From an uncultured Bacteroidota bacterium (GTDB taxonomy: Bacteria > Bacteroidota > Bacteroidia > Chitinophagales > Chitinophagaceae), in contig CAIVEW010000067.1 in NCBI GenBank assembly GCA_903905065.1, positions 1-57,361 on the forward strand: a DNA stretch of 57,361 nt, written 5' to 3'. This document shows, piece by piece, positions 53,423 through 57,361 of the stretch (positions are counted from its first letter, which is position 1; each line of letters opens with the position of its first letter). Under the pieces are notes generated by a model, which had not been told where the DNA came from, searched no databases, and was given only the letters and a program-made list of their open reading frames with translations. The position numbers and the translations under genes are program-made.

Positions 53423-54193
53423 TTATGTGATTTGTTCAAGGGTAAAAATTGTTCCGGTCCCTCCCTCTGTAGCAGGTTTCGAATCTATCTGGCATTTCAT
53501 ACCCGCGAGATCAGCGCGCTTCATGATGTTTTTCAGGCCTGCACCCTTTGCCGTTTTCATAATTTCATCGGCGTCAAACCCCTTGCCGTCATCCTTCACC
53601 ACCATCTTAAACTTCTTTTCACCGCTCAGGCTAAGATAAATATTTTTTGCATCGGCATGTTTCAGCAGGTTGTTCAGCATTTCCTGGAATATCCTGAACA
53701 CGATCACTTTTTGATCCTTATTAAGCTCGGGCTCTTTGTCATGTTCCCAATGTACCGTGTATCTATTCAGTTGCCGCAACCTATCCACTTCTTTCTCAAT
53801 GGTATACACGAGTCCATTTGCTGCTATCTGGTCGCTGTTGAGGCTCCGGCCCAGCACGCGCACTTCCTCAATCGTTTCGATCATCATGGTACTTACCGGC
53901 AGCAGAGAACCGGCAGCAGCAGGGTTCACGGCTTTTTGCTGCTGTAGCTGCATATTCATAAAGGTGAGCCGCTGCCCTATGTTGTCATGCAGTTCCCTGG
54001 CTACGGTCGTCATTACCTGCTCCTGTACCTCCCGCTGTCCTTTCTCATAGTCCAGTTGCAACTGGGTTATTTTCATCTCCTGCTGCACATTTCTTTTATT
54101 GGATGCGAACATGGTGATGATCACTACTGCTATCAGCAGTGCCACTAACAAGGTAGTTGTCAGGACGGTAACGACGATGGGATTTGAGAACAT
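53423..54193 (-). CDS. NarX/LiaS-type sensor histidine kinase
   Basis: A 256-residue membrane kinase with a single N-terminal membrane helix (about 7-30), a short coiled coil, the HisKA_3 box VARELHDNIGQRLTF (His about H69), and the ATPase domain with FQEMLNNLLKHADA, VVKDDGKGFD and GAGLKNIMKRADLAG. It has no extracellular sensor domain, so the signal must come from elsewhere, plausibly the multispanning membrane protein encoded 3 bp upstream. Its partner is the NarL-type regulator that follows. Confidence 0.93.
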   Translation of the reverse strand: MFSNPIVVTVLTTTLLVALLIAVVIITMFASNKRNVQQEMKITQLQLDYEKGQREVQEQVMTTVARELHDNIGQRLTFMNMQLQQQKAVNPAAAGSLLPVSTMMIETIEEVRVLGRSLNSDQIAANGLVYTIEKEVDRLRQLNRYTVHWEHDKEPELNKDQKVIVFRIFQEMLNNLLKHADAKNIYLSLSGEKKFKMVVKDDGKGFDADEIMKTAKGAGLKNIMKRADLAGMKCQIDSKPATEGGTGTIFTLEQIT

Positions 54194-54196
54194 AAC

Positions 54197-54844
54197 TTAG
54201 GCGGCCTTTAATACGGCCTGCTTCTGACGCCCCAACAAGATAAAGCTTATTGCAACAAGTGGGTAACGAATTATATCTAAAAACATGTTTATACTTATAA
54301 GCTTTGAAGCCAGGGCAGGGGCATTTGATATTAAGTAATGGTGCAAACCGAAGTAAGGGATAGCGCAAGCGCTACAAAAGATTATAGGTGCGGACAACCA
54401 AAACACTGGCTGGCTTAGAATGCTGCTTTTTTTAAAAACGCTGTTGCTGATAAGCACCGTTAAATACATCGCTGTCAGCAATATAAAGTCTGATACCAAC
54501 CCGAAATTTGCAAAAGTGTATATGGAGCCCATGCACACATTAACGCACCAGATAATAGTATGCGCTATCAGTGCAGCAAAAAACAAATATTTTTTACTTA
54601 CGTTCATTAAATAAATTGCTGCCACGCCTAAAACCCATGCATCCACCAAAATATAAATATTGAAAAGCCATGAATTGTCTTTATGCAAGTGGACACCAAG
54701 GTAGTATCCATAACATTCAAACAGCAATGCCGCAGCAGTGAGAAAAAGTACCAGTTTGTATGGCAGCGGCAAGCTACGGAAGTAATATCCGCCTGTTGCC
54801 AGATTGAATAACTTCCCTGCAAAAATACAAACAAATACACCCAT
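54197..54844 (-). CDS. multispanning membrane protein, first gene of a two-component operon
   Basis: A 215-residue hydrophobic protein with about seven predicted membrane helices and very short loops (for example LVLFLTAAALLFECYGYYLG, FAALIAHTIIWCVNVCMG, FILLTAMYLTVLISN, PLVAISFILLGRQ). It has no family I can name. The gene is separated from the histidine kinase gene by 3 bp, so it is coupled to it. Because that kinase has no sensor region, this protein may sense the signal at the membrane (inference). Confidence 0.75.
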   Translation of the reverse strand: MGVFVCIFAGKLFNLATGGYYFRSLPLPYKLVLFLTAAALLFECYGYYLGVHLHKDNSWLFNIYILVDAWVLGVAAIYLMNVSKKYLFFAALIAHTIIWCVNVCMGSIYTFANFGLVSDFILLTAMYLTVLISNSVFKKSSILSQPVFWLSAPIIFCSACAIPYFGLHHYLISNAPALASKLISINMFLDIIRYPLVAISFILLGRQKQAVLKAA

Positions 54845-54921
54845 ATATCTATCGTCTTCCCGTGACGAAATTAAGAAAGGGCAAGAAATTTGTTGTTAAT
54901 ATTTAAACATTTAATTAAAAG

Positions 54922-55659
54922 TTACTTTGGAAGAATATATACGTTGCAAGTTGGTGGGCATAATGTCCCAAAATCGCCAGCCTTCATCTGGAATTCCACG
55001 CCATAATTTACATTATCCAACAGCGGGGTACCGTCACTTTGGCACAAATATATTGCAAGGGCATGCGGATGAGCGACAGCCGGACTGGTGTTGTCATGAG
55101 AGCCGGCTGCAAAATGAATAGAGGCCCCGGCAGGTGAGCTGTTATTCACGTAAATTTTGTGTATTTCCTGCATCCAGGGGAAAACAAGGTTGCGCACAAA
55201 TATTGTTCCTGCTGTGTCCGACGCCAGGTTCACGAGGGTATTCGGATTACACACCCCCTTATCGCAATAGTAAAAGTTATCGAGGTAGTTTTGGTCAAAC
55301 AAATCAGTGATGGCCGTTGGCGCCAGCGAGCCATCCTCAATGGTGTACCAGGCACAGTTGGTGGTGTCCAGGTTAAACGTATTGGGGTCGCTTGTCGCCG
55401 TCATAGTGCATATCTGCATACGCAGGAACAATGCATTGTTGGCGGTATCATAGCAGAGCACAAAGCGCATCGCAACAGTGTTTGGCGAAGCTCCCGATGT
55501 TTTAATGAAATTTTGCACCGCCAGTGCAAAAGAATCCCAGGGCACCTGTATATCCTGTCCGCCGAAATCTGAGTTGCAGTTCGCAAGGAAATAATGCTTT
55601 TGAAAGTTTTTCTGCATCGTGTTAAAATGGTCCAGTGTGATCACCATGGGATTTGCCAT
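54922..55659 (-). CDS. protein of unknown function
   Basis: A 245-residue protein with no signal peptide or membrane segment. It starts MANPMVITLDHFNTMQKNFQ, contains several cysteines (CDKGVCNPNT in the middle, CPPTCNVYILPK at the end) and Asn/Thr/Asp-rich regions with YIEDGS-like turns. I do not recognise the family. It is probably transcribed alone; a G/C-rich TACGGRG motif cluster lies 62-110 bp upstream and may regulate it. The cysteines could bind metal, but that is speculation. Confidence 0.75.
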   Translation of the reverse strand: MANPMVITLDHFNTMQKNFQKHYFLANCNSDFGGQDIQVPWDSFALAVQNFIKTSGASPNTVAMRFVLCYDTANNALFLRMQICTMTATSDPNTFNLDTTNCAWYTIEDGSLAPTAITDLFDQNYLDNFYYCDKGVCNPNTLVNLASDTAGTIFVRNLVFPWMQEIHKIYVNNSSPAGASIHFAAGSHDNTSPAVAHPHALAIYLCQSDGTPLLDNVNYGVEFQMKAGDFGTLCPPTCNVYILPK

Positions 55660-55720
55660 AAAAATATTTTATTTAAAACGTGAGCGAACAAGATAACATC
55701 ATTTTTGCACATTTTCAATA

Positions 55721-55767
55721 TACGGAGATACGGGGAAAACACCCTTTTTTTACGGGGTTTTTCCCGT
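55721..55767. promoter_or_regulatory. TACGGRG motif cluster and inverted repeat
   Basis: TACGGAG (55721), TACGGGG (55729) and TACGGGG (55751) recur within 40 bp. In addition ACGGGGAAAAC (55730-55740) pairs with GTTTTTCCCGT (55757-55767) with one mismatch. This pattern is suited to binding by a dimeric regulator. The target could be the unknown gene ending at 55659 or the sigma-factor leader. Confidence 0.4.
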
Positions 55768-55906
55768 GTTACGTATCGAAAGATGTCCGTTCTTTGTGTT
55801 AGTTTCCATCCGCTCCTTAACCTGTCACTATGATTTTTAAAACTCTTCCGGCCCGCACAATGCAGGCGCCAGAATAAAGTGATCACCTATCACCATGAAA
55901 ACTTTT

Positions 55907-55933
55907 AAAGCCCCCGCCTTTGGGGGCTTTTTT
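55907..55933 (+). terminator. strong plus-strand intrinsic terminator without an upstream gene
   Basis: AAAGCCCCC (55907-55915) pairs with GGGGGCTTT (55922-55930) and is followed by TTT. No plus-strand gene ends upstream for more than 5 kb. It therefore ends an unannotated transcript, or acts as an attenuator 62 bp before the ECF sigma factor gene. A 24-codon ORF (55895-55969) runs through the hairpin, and a 15-codon ORF is at 55830-55877. Confidence 0.75.
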
Positions 55934-55994
55934 ATGGAATATCTCTCCTTTCTCATCTTTACTGCATAAGGAAGTATATTGTGAACCGATCGTT

Positions 55995-56552
55995 ATGACC
56001 AGCAATCTAACCGACGAAGAGCTAATGCGAAACTACCACGCCGATGGAGACAACCAATGGCTGGGGTATCTTTTGCTGCGGTATACGGCATTGCTGTTTG
56101 GGGTGGCCATGAAATACCTGAAGAATAAAATACAGGCAGAAGACGCGGTGCAACAGGTTTTCGAGAAAGTGCTTACCCACATGCCACAGGAAGAGATACA
56201 TAATTTCAAAGGCTGGCTCTATGTACTGATGAGAAACCATTGCCTGATGCTCATGCGTGATAAAACTTATCATACAGATGAGGCAGCGTTGACCCACATA
56301 GCCGCAACCGAAACAGACAAAGATGAATTAGCCTGGCACGAAAACACCTTGCAGCAGATGGAAGAAGCAATAGACCAACTCAATGACGAGCAAAAAAAAA
56401 CCATAGTACTCTTTTACTTAAAGAAGTATAGCTACGAGCAGATAATTGCCCAGACGGGCTATACCTTTATGCAGGTGAAAAGTTTCATCCAGAATGGAAA
56501 ACGTAATTTGAAAACGATTTTATTAAAAAAAGCCGCCGGGCGCCAGCTATGA
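55995..56552 (+). CDS. ECF-type sigma-70 family RNA polymerase sigma factor
   Basis: A 185-residue sigma factor. Region 2 covers about residues 20-90 (ALLFGVAMKYLKNKIQAEDAVQQVFEKVL, FKGWLYVLMRNHCLMLMRD), and region 4 about 125-180 (LNDEQKKTIVLFYLKKYSYEQI, TFMQVKSFIQNGKRNLKTIL). The longer ORF from 55920 was rejected: its start lies in the terminator hairpin, and ATG 55995 gives the normal MTSNLTDEELMRNY opening. The stop overlaps the next gene by 4 bp, so it is coupled to a putative anti-sigma protein. Confidence 0.92.
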   Translation: MTSNLTDEELMRNYHADGDNQWLGYLLLRYTALLFGVAMKYLKNKIQAEDAVQQVFEKVLTHMPQEEIHNFKGWLYVLMRNHCLMLMRDKTYHTDEAALTHIAATETDKDELAWHENTLQQMEEAIDQLNDEQKKTIVLFYLKKYSYEQIIAQTGYTFMQVKSFIQNGKRNLKTILLKKAAGRQL

Positions 56553-56902
56553 GCGAGCAAAAAAACATATCACCATTTGGTAAGGGAAGCAATGAAAAGC
56601 TCTCGGAAGATAAGCTCATGGCTTACCTGGACGGAAAATTATCCCCCGCTGAGCAGCATGACGTAGAGCTATGGCTTGCAGAGGAAGGCATGGAGAGTGA
56701 TGCTTTAGAGGGCCTGAAAACCTTGCAACCAGGTGAGACAAAACATTCACTGGGAAAACTGAAGCATGGGTTACGAAAAACAATGCTCGGCAGACAACGT
56801 AAACGCAACTCGCTGCGAACAGATCATATCACATGGATAGCCATAGGCATCATCCTGTTACTAACAGTTGTTGCCTACCTTGTCATCCGGATTGCCAAAT
56901 AA
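56549..56902 (+). CDS. small single-pass membrane protein, probable anti-sigma factor
   Basis: A 117-residue protein coupled by a 4-bp ATGA overlap to the ECF sigma gene. The N-terminal part (LSEDKLMAYLDGKLSPAEQHDVELWL) resembles the zinc-finger-like anti-sigma domain but lacks the HxxxCxxC cysteines. One membrane helix is near the C-terminus (about TWIAIGIILLLTVVAYLVI). The position and topology argue for holding the sigma factor at the membrane (inference). Confidence 0.72.
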   Translation: MSEQKNISPFGKGSNEKLSEDKLMAYLDGKLSPAEQHDVELWLAEEGMESDALEGLKTLQPGETKHSLGKLKHGLRKTMLGRQRKRNSLRTDHITWIAIGIILLLTVVAYLVIRIAK

Positions 56903-57006
56903 CCTAATTTTGTGTGCCGCAGAAATAATGCGTTTGGCACATAAGAGGCTTGCTTCGCGGACTTACGACTCAAGGATTTTTTAGTTTTAACATTTAACTT
57001 TTGACT

Positions 57007-57361
57007 TTGAAATATATCCCCCAACGCCCGCCATTCGTCATGATCGGCGATGTAATAAGCGCAGACGAAAAACATACGCTTACTTCATTTACCATTTCTC
57101 CCGACAATATCATGACGGAAAACGGTTTCTTTACGGAAGGAGGCCTCGTAGAGAATATGGCGCAAACAGCAGGAGCCGGAACGGGATATATGGCTATTCA
57201 GCATGGGAAACCAATGCCCATGGGCTATATCGCTGCTCTGAAAAATGTAACCATCACGGCACTGCCTAAAATAGACGAGACCATACAAACTGAAGTAACT
57301 TTCGGCCAGATCGTCATGAATTTTCACCAGGTAAAGGGCCGTGTGTTACTCGGCGGGCAGG
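57007..57361 (+). CDS. FabZ-like hot-dog dehydratase, partial at right edge
   Basis: The frame stays open from TTG 57007 to the window end (118 codons). It encodes KYIPQRPPFVMIGDVIS, then FTISPDNIMTENGFFTEGGL, then VENMAQTAGAGTGYMA, matching the hot-dog fold 3-hydroxyacyl-ACP dehydratase-like proteins seen in aryl-polyene and dialkylresorcinol/flexirubin-type lipid clusters. FTEGGLVENMAQ contains the residues around the family's active site. No in-frame ATG occurs near the N-terminus; TTG 57001 is an alternative, and a stop codon lies just upstream. If correct, a polyene/lipid gene cluster begins at or beyond the right edge. Confidence 0.8.
   Translation, partial: MKYIPQRPPFVMIGDVISADEKHTLTSFTISPDNIMTENGFFTEGGLVENMAQTAGAGTGYMAIQHGKPMPMGYIAALKNVTITALPKIDETIQTEVTFGQIVMNFHQVKGRVLLGGQ

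Noticed and set aside
53204-53947. 247-codon plus-strand ORF
   Set aside because: Antisense across the histidine kinase and response regulator genes, both of which are certain.
56913-56941. Hairpin TGTGCC/GGCACA as terminator of the sigma operon
   Set aside because: Six-bp stem with a 17-nt loop and no U-tract after it; too weak to call.

Overview
This window is chromosomal DNA from a member of the Bacteroidota, most likely the Chitinophagaceae/Chitinophagales group (inference). The supporting evidence is a secreted protein with a type IX secretion (T9SS) C-terminal sorting domain, large NHL/Ig-like repeat surface proteins, promoters of the Bacteroidota TAnnTTTG type, weak or absent Shine-Dalgarno sequences, a DUF885 protein, an AsmA-like protein, and the start of what may be an aryl-polyene/flexirubin-type lipid gene set at the right edge. 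I see no rRNA, tRNA, CRISPR array, prophage or complete insertion sequence.

Layout. 1-4757 (minus) is the N-terminal ~1585 codons of a giant secreted repeat protein: signal peptide, six NHL-type repeats, five PKD-like repeats and at least eleven Ig-like repeats, running off the left edge. A 0.9-kb gene-poor stretch follows. 5.6-21 kb is a mixed housekeeping block: topA, a T9SS cargo protein, proline dehydrogenase, a DUF885 peptidase-like protein, a VOC protein, a serine hydrolase, a PH-like membrane protein, an AsmA-like protein, a CBM9-like lipoprotein and the potassium transporter Kup.

21.1-42.1 kb (plus) is a long cell-surface polysaccharide/glycoconjugate locus of tightly packed genes: GT2, a GT39-like membrane enzyme, four GT4-type transferases, a NodB deacetylase, a sugar formyltransferase, an alcohol-dehydrogenase/Gfo-Idh-MocA fusion, UDP-GlcNAc 2-epimerase, a multi-PAS histidine kinase, a heparinase II/III protein, a PglC-like initiating sugar transferase, PglD-like acetyltransferase, a DegT-type aminotransferase and an acyltransferase-3 protein. 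No flippase, polymerase, export machinery or sugar 4,6-dehydratase is visible, so the pathway must be completed elsewhere. The most interesting points here are the cytoplasmic sensor kinase embedded in the operon and a deacetylase overlapped by a formyltransferase.

42-57 kb is again mostly housekeeping: M20 hydrolase, SPOR protein, deoC, icd, an orphan MlaF-type ATPase, an MccB-like carboxyltransferase, pth with an apparently leaderless promoter, a DUF433/DUF5615 toxin-antitoxin-like pair, pruA (which completes the proline catabolic pathway started by the proline dehydrogenase 40 kb away), a membrane protein/histidine kinase/response regulator trio, a protein of unknown function, and an ECF sigma factor with a small putative anti-sigma partner. 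The window ends inside a FabZ-like hot-dog dehydratase gene. Intergenic spaces between 43 and 51 kb carry several palindromic or MITE-like repeats, often directly after stop codons.
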